Assembly: GCA_009760855.2 (NCBI GenBank)
Contig: WPIO01000064.1
Span: 1,292,001 to 1,352,000 of the forward strand
Origin: Cristatella mucedo
Taxonomy: Eukaryota > Bryozoa > Phylactolaemata > Cristatellidae
DNA: 60,000 nt
Direction: 5' to 3'
The position numbers and the translations under genes are program-made. This document shows positions 24,181 through 52,349 of this stretch, piece by piece (within the stretch, counting starts at the first letter, position 1; every line of letters begins with the position of its first letter). The notes beneath the pieces were generated by a model that made no database searches, had not been told where the DNA came from, and worked only from the letters and a program-made list of their open reading frames with translations.

Positions 24181-24600
24181 TTGGAACGAAGTCGGTGTAA
24201 CGGCGGGACTTCGGAAGCCGACTGACGAACCAACACGTTTGTTCGCTCTTGCTTCGTTGTCTTGCTCCCCTTTAGTGTACTTTGTATAGGACCTTCCCCT
24301 GTAGACTTGTTAAGTTTCCCTGTTGTTGTTGGCGCATGGGATATTATAAAGAGGTCTAACCGGACGGTCGCTCGTCTTGCCTTAGCTCAGCGGCTCGGTG
24401 AGCGGCAGCGTAGCCGGAGTATGTTGGGAAATAGCCTCAGACCCCTGGAACTCGGCAATACTGTTAACAAGATGCACTTGGTGTGTGCGCGCATCCATAT
24501 TAATTTCCTCATCGAGCAGCTCTATTTAGCTTTTATTACTTGATTAAAAACTGTTGTGTTTTCGATAATGTTTTTGAACTAGTTTTATTTTTTGCGTTAC
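24181..24600 (+). other. Promoter-like or LTR-like unexplained block
   Basis: Contains GATATTATAAAGAGG (TATA-like, near 24340) followed by CGCTCGTCTTGCC and GGCTCGGTGAGCGGCAGCG, then AT-rich sequence. The layout recalls a long terminal repeat or small promoter. No partner repeat or coding region was found. Confidence 0.2.
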
Positions 24601-24735
24601 ATTTTATGTGAGTCACGTTCGGGCTGCCTTACGGTACCGTCTGAAGCGTCTTTTGCCTACTTTTTATTTCATCGAATAGTTGCTACGACCTATCAAGGCG
24701 CAGAGCGTTTCTGACGTGCTATCCTCGTCAAGCTT

Positions 24736-24798
24736 GACGAGATTGTAGCACGATGGTAGCACGATAGGCTCGTGCTGCCGTCGTGCTACAATTTCGTT
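24736..24798 (+). other. 29-bp hairpin with 5-nt loop
   Basis: Arms 24736-24764 and 24770-24798 pair over all 29 positions as RNA (25 Watson-Crick, four G-U), loop TAGGC. The arms share the word GTAGCACGA. It overlaps a perfect 18-bp palindrome at 24724-24741. The role is unknown; it could be a small-RNA precursor, the end of a foldback element, or chance. Confidence 0.75.
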
Positions 24799-25089
24799 TC
24801 TGGTTTGGCTCAGCTCACTGGCTACCAAAATAAGCAAATCTATGAAGAAAAATGTCAAGCAAAGGGTCATTAGTTTTATTTTTGGAACCAGTCTCACTCT
24901 GTGACAACGCAGCGTTTTCTAAAAAACCGAAACTGCTCCCAATACTTAATCTAGCCACTCTCTTGTAAGAACGCCGGAGATCCCCTCGGTAAGAATCTCA
25001 ATGCGCGTGGCTTACTGTCTGACGAACTTGGCGAACCAATTCCAGTGCCCACGCACTTGCGACCCATCGCATGTCAGACTGATGCAAGG

Positions 25090-25620
25090 TTTTCGTTGGA
25101 AGTTATAGTACCGGAAACGAGTTGCAAATTTTTATGGCAGGCGAGCTGAAGGCTTGATCGCCAAATGATTTCATCAACCTCGTGCAAGAAATCCGTAAAC
25201 TACCAGACGCCGACGAACGGTCGGTACGAGAGCAAACTGGAGGAGCAATATTGGTGTACGAGTTAGCTAGCGAGTTAGGTGACCTGTAAGTCAGATTTAA
25301 GATCTTAAAGTCGATTCGGAGGCTGTTAGGGACCTTTCGAACCTCCGACATAAGTAGGGTGTTGTGGCAGCCACACCGTTGAAAGCAGATCAAGCGAGCT
25401 GCCGACTTGTGTGCTAATTGCAGACGATTTAGGGCACAGGTGCATAATCGCCGTTGAATAGACGCTTAGGTTTTGGCCGGACCTCACCGGAGCGACGCTC
25501 GCAGAAAAAATCGTCATGCTTAGGTTTTCCGTGATTGGTGCCCAGAAGGCAAACGGCTCGCTCTTCGCGATCGAAATCTTAGGTTCTATTTCTGCAGCCA
25601 GCGATCCTTTACGGGGGAAT
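25090..25620 (-). mobile_element. Non-LTR retrotransposon C-terminal fragment, other family
   Basis: Minus-strand codons include SLRIDFKILNLTYRSPNSLA and RLMKSFGDQAFSSPA, the common end of L2/CR1-like elements, but the sequence is clearly diverged from LINE-A and LINE-B. No tail was recognised. Confidence 0.65.
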
Positions 25621-26199
25621 TTCAAGAAATTAATTGTGCAATTTTTCCGACAATCGATTATTTTTAGGGTACCTTGCGAATGACAAACATGTTAGAACTA
25701 CGACCGGAAGTTCTGACTACTTCCGTATAAAAGGAAAATGGTTATGCAAACCACGTGTAATCCGAATGTAAACCATAAGCAAAATATCTACAAAATGACA
25801 CATTTACCGATCTCTGCTTCATATGCAAGTTCTATCCCAACTTTTCAAACCTTAGTAGGTCGAAATAAATGCAGGAAGCTTGTTAAGATGCATCCTTGTG
25901 GGTTTTATAAAGCTTTATTGCTCGTGTAGGTTATGCCTTGCAAAATCCTGAACTCGGCTAGTACTGTACGTATCGGAGTGCGAGTTTAGCTCATCTTGTT
26001 GTAACCGAATCGAACGATCTTTATGATTCGGTTAGATAAATTTTGCTATCTAAGCCAACAAGCGTCTTTGAGCTTTATTTTCGTAATCATGGACATGTAC
26101 AGCAAAATGTATCAGCCTTGCTCTGTAAGATCAGCCTTGAAGGATCAGCCTTGAAGGATCAGCCCTGTAGGAGCCAATGTTGGTGCCTAGCGGCCCAAT

Positions 26200-29100
26200 T
26201 TGACGCTTGTACTTCAAATCATCGCTCAATGTACAATAAACCTCTATTATTAAGCGACCTTAGTTCTGAAAAAGGTGTCGGCCTGCTCACCTGGACCAAA
26301 ACTTGGCTTAAATCGGTGTACTACATGACCATGAATGACTCAACCCAAACAGCTTCTCTTTCTTTCACTTCACCCCTAGATCCATAAAAACTGGAAATGG
26401 ATTCGCAGTTATTATCGACTTAAGCTTCAAGTTCAAGACGTTGCAGTTATCTCAAAGCAGCCTTTTGAATCTATTGTTTTGATATCACGAGAGAACAAGC
26501 TACCAATGGTGGCTGTAGTCTATCGCCTCTCCCGAGGTACCAAGCCCTCCTTATTCTCACGTTTCTCTGATCTTATTTAAATTCCGTGTGCAGAAAATCG
26601 ATCTTTCCTCGTTAAAAGGTGATTTCAACATTCATTTTGATAACTTATCTCACGCCTTCAGCACCGTGTTTCGTGCACTGACTGACTCAGTGTCTATTGT
26701 GGCTCGTGTGCATGGCCATACTCATATCAAGGGTCACACACTCGACCAAATGTTTTCCTACAAGTTCACGCTATCATCACCAGTTATTACCAAGTTATGC
26801 CTCTCTGACCACATTCAAATCTCACTTAGTCTAAAATGTGTAATCTCTTGTTTATCTAACATCCTCTTTGAGTCTTGAACCTCAAGACCCTTGACATCAA
26901 TGCTGTCCTTGCGAAAATATTAGTTTGGCCTCTGCTGCTCAGTCCTTCTTCCGACCTGTCATCATTGGCGGATTGCTACTACACGACACTAGCTGGCCAT
27001 GCTCGACAAGTTTGCACCTCTGACTAACTGCCCTGCGCGCCCTCGCCCAGACGGTCTATGGTTTACCGCAGACATTAAACGAGCTAGGTGTACTAAGTAA
27101 AAGCTTGAAAAAGCACACAGAAGTTCAGGACTGACTATCTATCGACAAGCATGTGAGGACTATTGTAGATTGTACACATTGAGCCTAGCAAAGGCCAAGC
27201 AAAGTCTTCTAAAAAAAAATTGTTGAAACACGGATGAACAATAAAAAAAGTTTGATGTCGACAATCAACCATCTCCTTAACAGGTCTTAGCTTAGCTCCT
27301 TACCTAGTGATCCTTGTGATAATCCAGCTGATTGCTTCTGTAGCTTCTTTGTCAGCAAGATAGACAAGTCAAGAGAGTCCATTTCTAGGGTGGCAGCTTC
27401 CGTTAGAATCTTGTCGCTGAATTCTACGCAGCACTTCAATGTCTCCATTTAAGGCGCCACTAGTGACCTCGTCCTGAATTTCATGTCCCAATGGAGAAGA
27501 CAGTGAGTCGTGTAGACCCCATTCCCACTGACCTGCTTCTAAGATGCATAGATCTGCTGCTGCCGCGCATAAAAACATCTCAAATATGTCATTAACCTCA
27601 GGTCATGTCCCAGAACCTTTACGAAAGGCCGCAGTTAGGCCACTACTCAAGAAGGCAACACTAGACCGCGAGAACTTGAGCAACTTTTGCCCAGTTTCCC
27701 TTCTAGCGCTCCTTTCAAAGACACTAAAACGAGTCATGGCAGACGAGCTGAATTAATATGTCGAAGCTTCAAACCTTGATAGTAAGTTCTAGTCTGGTTT
27801 TAGAGATAACCGCTCCACAGAGTCTGCATTGCTTCTGACATATCAAGACCAACTGAAGAATGCAGACTTAGGTAGATTCTCTCTGCTTGTTTTGCTTGAT
27901 GTTTCGGCAGCTTTTGGTACTATCGACCACCAAGTCCTTCTCGAGCGCGTATCATTTCGCTTGAGCACAACTGGCACTGCACTTCAATGGTTCAGGTCCA
28001 ATCTCCGTGGAAGTCTCCATAGTCCTGATGTAAATGGACAAAGATTATCCGAGAAACCTCTGAAGTATGGGTTACTTCTGGATGCTGTGCCTGGTACCGT
28101 TCTTTTAACGGTTTATACTCACCTCCTATTCGAAGTGATTGCAAGACATCGAGGCTTTCACTTCTATGCTGATGACACTCAGTCGTACATTTTCTTTGAT
28201 CCCTCCCAGCCATCCAGCAAATCATATTCTCCGAACTCTCTTGCCGCATGTATTGATGATATCCGCACATAAATAGCAGCAAAATTCCCTTAATTTAATG
28301 AGAAAACGAACTGCCTGGTTATTGGCAAACCAAGCATGATTCAAAAATTGTAAAGGTTAACACTCAAAATCGGCTCTGCCAGCATATGTCCTGTTGAATC
28401 TTCACGAAATCTAGGTGTCATTCTCCAAAGTGACCTTTCATGAGACGACCATATCAGTTCCACAATCAAGTCTACTGACTGGCAGCTATATAACATAGCT
28501 AAAATTCGGGCTTGTTTAGGCAGGGATACCACATCTAAATTGGTCCACGTATTTGTGACATCCCATCTCGACTTCTGTAACTCACTGGTTGCTGGTTTAC
28601 CGGCCTGTGCACTCAGGCGCCTACAGCTGGTGCAAAACTCTGCAGCTTGGCTTGTCTGTCGTGAGCGTCACAGTTACCACATCGCACCACTTCTCGCCGA
28701 CCTGCACTGGCTCCCAGTCAAGCAAGGGATACTTCAAGGTTTTGTTACTCACTTTTAGGTCCCTTCATTCTCTGGCTCCAGCCTATCTCTCAGATCTACT
28801 CCCCCGCCAAGCTAAGCATCGTACAACCCGCTTTTCGGAATCTAATCGTTTACCCATACTTTGTACGAATCTCAAACTCTTTTGAGACCGCGCCTTCAGT
28901 TCGTATGCTCCCGAAGCATTGAACTCATTTCTGACTTGCGTAAAGACATTCCCTGACCTGACCACTTTTTAAAAGAAACTGAAACCCATATATGTTTTAC
29001 AGCATTTAGCGGGTCCCTGTGATTCGTCTTGTCTGTGTGCCTATGCGTGCTCAGACGATGCACGCGGCCTCTAACCATGTTTTCATGCGAACCCTGTGCA

Positions 29101-29252
29101 TGCAACCTCTAACCACGTTACGCTTGTTGTTTTATTGAGCATGCTACAGTTAATCTTTTGATCGTGCTCCCTTTAACAGGAAAGGCAAAGGGCCTAGAAA
29201 GAGATTTCGTTTTCAGCGAGAGCTTTAACAAACGTATTATTTTTATTATTTA
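26200..29252 (+). mobile_element. LINE-A (L2/CR1-like non-LTR retrotransposon), longest copy, degenerate
   Basis: Holds the endonuclease C-terminal half (GDFNIHF at 26622, GHTLDQMFS and SDHIQ further on), the reverse transcriptase ([45 protein letters not shown] at about 28160) and the family C-terminus (LQLVQNSAA, LADLHWLPVKQ, FGDRAFSSYAP-type strings). The 3' end is the GCGCC/GGCGC-type hairpin followed by a TTATTATT tail. Stops and frameshifts throughout make it inactive. It is 5' truncated or decayed before 26200. Confidence 0.85.
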
Positions 29253-30229
29253 ACGTACAATTTTAACTTAATGGTGATCAGGCCTATTATTACACCGGCA
29301 GCGATTCTTAAAGCTTGCATATGGAGCGCCCATAACGACGAATTCGTAGGAACTTTCGCCTAAATGCTGCTGGCCCAGTTTAAATGTTCAGGGATGCAAA
29401 GGTCGTGGTGTGTTGCTAGCGTCGTGAACTAGTGCTGGCGCTCGGTCCGGCCGGTCGCTCTCTCTCTTTAACCACGGCTCCCTCGAGTCACATGCTGCCT
29501 CATCGAAGGACTGGGCAACTGATTCATATTGCGCGGACTCGCTTTTAAATCGACATAAAAGGATAATTAACCCCTGAGTGCCAACAAAGCAGCAGGGAGT
29601 CCTCTCCCTGCAGCAAGCTGGCTAGGTGACAGACGCTCCCAGGAGCACGTCAGAACACGACCCTGCGGCCAGCCGGTCATGCACGCCACCAACTTTGAGG
29701 GACTGCTGGGGCATCGCCTGTACCCTTTCTCCACGATTGCGGATAAGGCCCGATACTACCTCCGCTTCTCAAGGATCTACATCGTGCGACCAGCGATGAT
29801 CAGATCTCCGGCCGTCATTAACCGGTTGACCGTCATGGCCGGAGGCTTAATTACCATTTTCTAGGCATTAGAGGCACAAGAAATTGCAAAATAACATTAA
29901 GCACTCAGAATCAAAATATAAAATAAAAGCCTAATATGTAGTATCACTATTACAACCAAGTACTGATTACTCTAGGAGTCTGTGGTTGGTCAAACTACTT
30001 TCACAATTTATGTTCCGTGTAATCGTAAAGCGTAATCGTATGTAATCGTAAAGCACAATTTAAGCATTTGTTTTTATGCAGATTAAAGTCAGTGTTTACC
30101 TGTCGTTGGGTTCCTCATCGTCTTCCACCACGTGCAAGTCTCTCTCAATCTCTCGCAGCAGATTTGGTTGACATTTACACTTAAATGGCTAAACACTTCC
30201 TCATATTAACTGACGATAATAATTATTTT
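29253..30229. other. Intergenic sequence
   Basis: Apart from the open frame at 29679-29864, nothing recognised. There is a short direct repeat TAATCGTAAAGC at about 30020-30055. Confidence 0.4.
29679..29864 (+). other. Short open frame of unknown nature
   Basis: 61 codons starting MHATNFEGLLGHRLYPFSTI and ending TVMAGGLITIF. The block 29580-29870 is not AT-rich like its surroundings, has no LINE or SINE similarity that I can see, and has mixed, protein-like composition. No family is recognised and there are no clear splice sites. The minus strand is also open for long stretches. It could be part of an unknown transposon. Confidence 0.2.
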
Positions 30230-30480
30230 TCTAGGTTCAGTCATACAAAGCCTTACTCAGAAATAAAAAATCTATCCCCTTCAATTGGCTCCGCTGGCCT
30301 GTCTTTTGCTGAATCTGTACTCAAATGTGGGCGCTCTATTCCAAGGATATTGTTCGCTAGACGGCTACATCAGCTCCACGGTCAAATCAGCCTACTTTCT
30401 GCTATGTAACATTTAAAAATCCGGGCCTGAGAAGACATGTATACCGCTGAAAGGTTGGTTCAAGCATTTGTGATATGATA
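30230..30480 (+). mobile_element. LINE-A internal fragment, degenerate
   Basis: Resembles the segment around 19850-20040 (IGSAxxSxAES, SDLSLDDHISSTVKSAYF in broken frames). No tail. Confidence 0.6.
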
Positions 30481-31204
30481 TAGCGACATCTGCAGCCCAT
30501 TCCTCGCACGCTTTCCGGCTTTGATTTCTGGCCCATTTAGTTTTCCTATTCACCACCAGTCGAAAATGCTCGACGGAGCTCTTATTTCGCAAACTTTAAC
30601 CCGCCCAGTGTCAACGGAGCAAGTTAAAACGTTCCTGTGCTGTTTGAGGTATTGCTGGAGTAACGGGTGTGCTAAATCCGATTGTTTGTTTGCCTCACTG
30701 CTTCCCATCAGATACTGATTTTTAAGTCAAGTAGCTCACTTGTATGGCCCTTAATTCTCTCCCCCCCCCCCGAATTCCTATTTGAAACTCCCATCCTTCA
30801 TACTCCTTCTTTTGCACCACGAGTCGTACGTGCTGTGCCTGTAATCGCTCTCAATTCTTCTGGACCCTGTGCTGTCTTTTTCCAGTGGCATCAGTGTATA
30901 ATGCCTCAAACAGAGCGTGAATATTTTCTCGTGTATGTTGTAGTGAAAGAATATCACTTGGTCAGATTTACCATGCTCAATGATGGCATGCATAAGCACA
31001 AACAGAGCACAAACAGGAAAATCCACACGGATGAATCGGATGCTGCGAGTAGTAAGTGGATTTTTAGCATCTTTTTAAATGGATCGTACTAGTAATTGTA
31101 ATGCAATAGTGCCGTAAGGTAATTTGGTGACGTCATTAGGGGGATAGTTTCAGGCGTATGGGGCATACAAACTGAAGGAATCGCCTTCATTCTTTGAGTC
31201 TGTT
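30481..31204. other. Intergenic sequence, possible eroded LINE
   Basis: Contains GCATAAGCACAAACAG..GGATGAATCGGATGCTGC and 'agtaagtggatttttagcatctttttaaatgg' type phrases that loosely resemble the LINE-A 3' UTR in minus orientation. A run of eleven C lies at 30764-30774. Confidence 0.3.
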
Positions 31205-31560
31205 TAAAGGCAAAGCTGAGCTAATAGAGAGAATTTTTCTCTGCATCCGTTGATCAACCGGTAGTTCTTGCATTAAAGGAGACGCGTACCTAAATCTCAG
31301 ATTTTTAGACTAATTGTGCAGCCACATTCATAACCAATTGTAGGAGCATGGGGCTTTTTTGATAGCAACACCAAAACTGAATTGCCTTTAACCTGCCTAG
31401 ATGGAATCGGGAAGCCCGTAAGATCCTTAATCGGCTATGTGCACTGAATGAGACCGATCTTGGAAGATCGAGAATTGAATGAGTATTGGCCGTGAAAATG
31501 GTTTCAAGACTAAAACTTTGAAACGCCAAGCAGCCACCATCAGCGCAGAGATCAAAATTC
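31205..31560 (-). mobile_element. LINE-B fragment, degenerate
   Basis: The reverse complement resembles 49290-49440 of the better LINE-B copy (block around 'ctctgcatccgttgatcaaccggtag' on the plus strand, split by changes). No open frame remains. Confidence 0.55.
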
Positions 31561-31959
31561 GAAGCTCGGTGGTGACAGTTGCATTTAAAGGCATCACCAC
31601 TTTATTGCAAGGAAAAATAAACGGTTAGTTCAGAAATACTTAACTTAGCACGTCTAATAAATAGGAGCTCATTTTTACAGTCGTTGTTCGCTGCTGGCGC
31701 CGATGGATTAAATAGTAAGCACAGCAACGTCGGTGCGGTTGGTAGAGGAGTTTGTAGAGGAGCCAGTGCACCCGGGCTTGTATCGTTTATTCAGGCTGCT
31801 CCGTCCACGTTTTGTGAATAGTGAATGGTGGAGAAAAACCTTCTTGTAGAATCCGCCTGCGAATGGTCTGCTGGATGATGCTTGACCGTCAGACGACGCG
31901 GACCTGGGCACGATCGAAAAACTGCGATTCAAACCAAATCAGAGCCTCATCAGCTAGAC

Positions 31960-32060
31960 CAACGGCTACTCTCGAAGCTCATGGTAAGACATTGTGATCA
32001 ATTGCGTCAGATACTGGTGACGGGTCTAGCAAGATCACAGCAAAGACGTAGCCATCATCG
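31960..32060 (-). mobile_element. LINE-B reverse transcriptase fragment
   Basis: Plus-strand text around GTGATCAATTGCGTCAGATA, read on the minus strand, corresponds to the SAAFDTIDHDVL block of LINE-B at 34290-34350. It sits just before a LINE-A copy. Confidence 0.5.
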
Positions 32061-32094
32061 TTGCAGCCTTTAATATTAATAGTCACGTGGAGGA

Positions 32095-32787
32095 GTGGTG
32101 CAGCTTCGAATACCTCTGCAACTCACTGCTCGCTGGCCTACCGGCACGTGCGATCAGGCGATTGCAGCTGGTGCAAATCTCCGCAGCTAGGCTTGTCTGT
32201 CGTGAGCGTCGCAGTTGGCACATCACTCCACTTCTCGCCGACCTGCACAGTCAAGCAACGGATTGACATCAAGGTTTTGTCGCTCACTTTTAGGTCACTT
32301 CATTCTTTGGCTCCAGCCTATCTCTCAGATATACTCCTCCATCAGGCCAAGCATCGTACCACCCGCTTTTCGGAATCCAACAGTCTACAAATACCCCGTA
32401 CAAACCTCAAATCCTTTGGAGACCGTGCATTTAGTTCGTATGCTCCCAAAGCCTGGAACTTCCTCCCGACCTGCATCAGAACATCTCCTGACCTGACCAC
32501 ATTTAAAAAGAATTTAAAACACATCTATTTAGGACAGCATTTAGTGGGTCCCTGTGATTCGTCCTTGATGTGCTTATGCGTGCTGACACTGTGCATGCTG
32601 CCACTAACCACATTTGCATGCTGACCCTGTGCATGTCACCCCTAACCATGTTATTCGTGTTACTTATCAAGCATGATATTACCATTCAATTGCGTTTCCC
32701 TTTGCAGCAAATGTAAAGCGCCTAGAAAAAGATTGAGTTCTCTGAGGACACTTTATTAAGTGCAGTATTATTATTATTATTATTATC
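32095..32787 (+). mobile_element. LINE-A 3' end copy
   Basis: Open to the C-terminus in most parts (SFGDRAFSSYAPKAWNFL, TSPDLTTFKKNLK), with a small deletion that removes the LHWLP codons, then the 3' hairpin and a (TTA)n tail to 32786. Confidence 0.82.
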
Positions 32788-32859
32788 CCGAATGAAATCG
32801 ACCCGATAAAATAAGTCATGTCAGTACGCTGCCTAAGCTGCCTACGAAACAATTTATCC

Positions 32860-33009
32860 AAAAATCTTGGACTAATTAAAGATGAAGGAAATTTTGGCAA
32901 TAACTTTTTAGGACCTCGATTAACCTAAAAGTTAGCGACAGGAGCTCAAAGTCGACATGTGGCTTAATGGGGAGCCTGCATAGGTTAGTGAGTGGTTTTA
33001 TGTGACAAC
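32860..33009 (-). mobile_element. Short LINE C-terminal fragment abutting LINE-B
   Basis: Minus-strand codons CREGRSCHIKPLTNLCRLPI and VDFELLSLTFR match the LINE C-terminal block. It directly follows the LINE-B 3' end, so one element probably landed in or beside the other. Confidence 0.55.
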
Positions 33010-35016
33010 TACGACCTTCGCGACAGACACTCTTTGTATCTCCATATGTAACTCCACAAAGCCATAAAGACCATGTGGGTGTTACACAGGAGAGTTTTGT
33101 ATAGCGCACTCACAGCCTGAGCGGCTTTCGGTGCGCATTCGGTGGCCAACAGACTTCGTCTCACGCAACAAAGAGAAAGTGGGAAGCATGGCACAGTCAG
33201 TAGAGCAATTGAGGTAGTGAGAGGCATGGAAGTAGCAGCTCAGGACTCCTGAAAAAGAACGAGTCGTAGTCGGCAGCAGGAGAATAGTTGTCGTTGCATA
33301 TGAATTGTGGAAGCGTGTTCCTGCAGAGCGAAAGCTTCTGTCGCTGACGGTCTTAAAGCAGAGGAATAGAACAGCTAATTTATTGTCCACACAAGACCTG
33401 AGGGCGCGAAGAGGCTGAAACTGGTGCAGCAGTTCAACTAGGTACAAAGGAGCCAAGCCGTGGCAGTCCTTGTGGGTCAGTGCAAGAACTTTGCTCTGTA
33501 TCCGTTGCTCAACCGGCATCCATCCTAGCTTTTTAGCAAAGGAGACGCGTGCTCTAACCTTTTGGACTTGAAGACTAGCCTTGCAGCCATATTCATAGTC
33601 AGCTGCTGTGGCCTAGTTGCTTTCTTTGGTAGACCTGCCAAAAGGGAACTTCAATAATCAAGCCGAAACAGAATTAAGGAGCTAGTTACACGTTTTGCTA
33701 GACACTGTGGAAGATAGCTCCTAATCTCGGATAGGGATCGGACGTGATGGCTAGCTGTAAAAGCAGTCTTCTGAATGAAGCTTTAAAAATTAAGGCAGCT
33801 GTCGAAAACGACACCTAAATTTTGAGCAATTGTTGATGGTCGCACGACAGCAAAACCTATTAGAAGAGCAGAGCCTTTTAATCCAGCCACGCACTTAGGG
33901 TGTCCTATGAGCAGCAGTTCGTTTTTATCGCCATTTAGTTTAAAGAAGTTTTCTGACATCCAGGATTGAATGTCAGCAAGGCAAGCATTCAGTTTATCAG
34001 TTGCTGCAGCAGGTTCTGACGGTTTGAATGACAAATACAGTTGAGTATCGTCAGCATAAAAGTGATATCCCATTCCATGGCCCTTAATCAATTTTCCCAG
34101 AGGTTGAGTATTAATGGAGAACAGCTAGGGTCCGAGTACAGACCCTTGAGGGACACCACAGGTGACTCGTCTCGTGTGTTAGACCTGACCCCCACACGAT
34201 ACGCATTGGACACGATCAGACAAGTGCGATTTAAACAACGCCTTCGTCTGCCAGATCGATCGTTATTTTCAATCGTAGATTGTGTAGAACATCGTGATCA
34301 ATGGTGTCGAATGCAGCTGACAGATCTAGCAAGGCTAGGGCAGTGACATTCCTGTCATTTTTGCCACAAAGAATGTCATTTTTAACACTTAGGAGAGCAG
34401 TTTCAGTGGAGTGCTGCCTCTTGAACCCTAATTGAAATTTTTCTTACATTTCATTCTTTTCAATGTGTTCAACCAGCTGCTTAACAGCAATTCGTTCAAG
34501 ATTCTTTGACAAGAAAGGAAGAAGGGAAACTGGGCGATAGTTCGCAAGGACCTCTGCTTCTAATCCAGGCTTTTTAAGTATGGGTCTAACGATTGCCGAT
34601 TTGAATGACTTGGCTACATCCCCTTTTTCCAAAGAAGCATTACAAATCTCGGTTATGGCAGGGCTAAGTGTGTCTACCAGTGAAGACCACAGAGATGATG
34701 GTATAGGGTCTTCAGGAGACAAGCTCTTTTTACTAGACCTTATTGAGGTAGCCACATAGCATGCAGAAACCTCGGAAAACTTTTTAAGGAAGGTCGCAGG
34801 TTGTGATTCCAGAATTGCTTTACACGGTGGGGCCTTTATGGAGGCACGAATGTGCACAATTCTTTTAGTAAAGAAGGCTGAAAACTTTACGTCTGAGCCG
34901 TCAATATCTGGGAAGTCAGACCTCTCAGCACTGGCCAGTAAATTGTTTACTATCTTATAAATCTTTTTAGGGTCCGACAGGCATGAATTTGGCTTTCGAG
35001 TGAAAAAAGAAGCCAT
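33010..35016 (-). mobile_element. LINE-B (second L2/CR1-like family), longest copy, degenerate
   Basis: Minus strand from FFTRKPNSCLSDPKKIYKIV through VRPILKKPGLEAEVLANYRP and VSLLPFLSKNLERI (34540-34450), ALLDLSAAFDTIDHDVL (about 34300), [15 protein letters not shown] (34070, the catalytic YADD) to the C-terminal part at 33519-33082. The 3' end near 33040 reads GGAGATACA in element sense. There are stops after 34444 and frameshifts further on. Confidence 0.83.
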
Positions 35017-35138
35017 GGCTTTTTAAAGCTTCAGGGAGTCAACTCGAATAAGGTCTTTGAAATTGACTAGAAAGCCATCAGACTCCGATGGCTTTTTTAA
35101 ACTTCCTGGCTGCAGGGTTTTGCACTGAATGCGGGCGA

Positions 35139-35144
35139 TTTATT
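35139..35144 (-). terminator. Candidate polyadenylation signal of the cyclase gene
   Basis: AATAAA on the minus strand, about 385 bases after the cyclase stop codon and before the 5' end of the neighbouring LINE-B copy. It would give a compact 3' UTR. Single hexamers occur by chance, so this is tentative. Confidence 0.35.
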
Positions 35145-35525
35145 GAACAGGCACCTCTATGCTAAAGATCTGACCTTTGCAAAAGTCTGAGATAAACTAA
35201 ACGTTACACGTGTGCTATAAATAGACACACCGTGAGATTCTGGAGCGTATATTTTGGTAGCGACTAGGGAATACGGCTAGTCGCTTACTATAAGGTAGTG
35301 GTTTTACAATCGCGGGAAAAAATTCAGCTGCAGCTGGAATACTTGGGCGGACGCTCGCCCCAGCTCCGCTCTCATTTCTAACGCCGCCGACGGACGAAAA
35401 ACTCGCTTCAAAGAGCTGAAAATTTCGTTCTTCACCGGAAGGACGTCTCGCTCGACCCTCCTCGACGTTCGACATCGCTCGACCTTTGACCGCTCGAGCG
35501 CAACCCTCGGTAGATCCGGCGTCAC

Positions 35526-52349
<16,824 letters not shown>

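Noticed and set aside
35071-35095. Hairpin followed by T-run (AAAGCCATC / GATGGCTTT) as a transcription terminator
   Set aside because: Bacterial-type termination does not apply to this genome; the arms are short and it lies at the edge of LINE-B.
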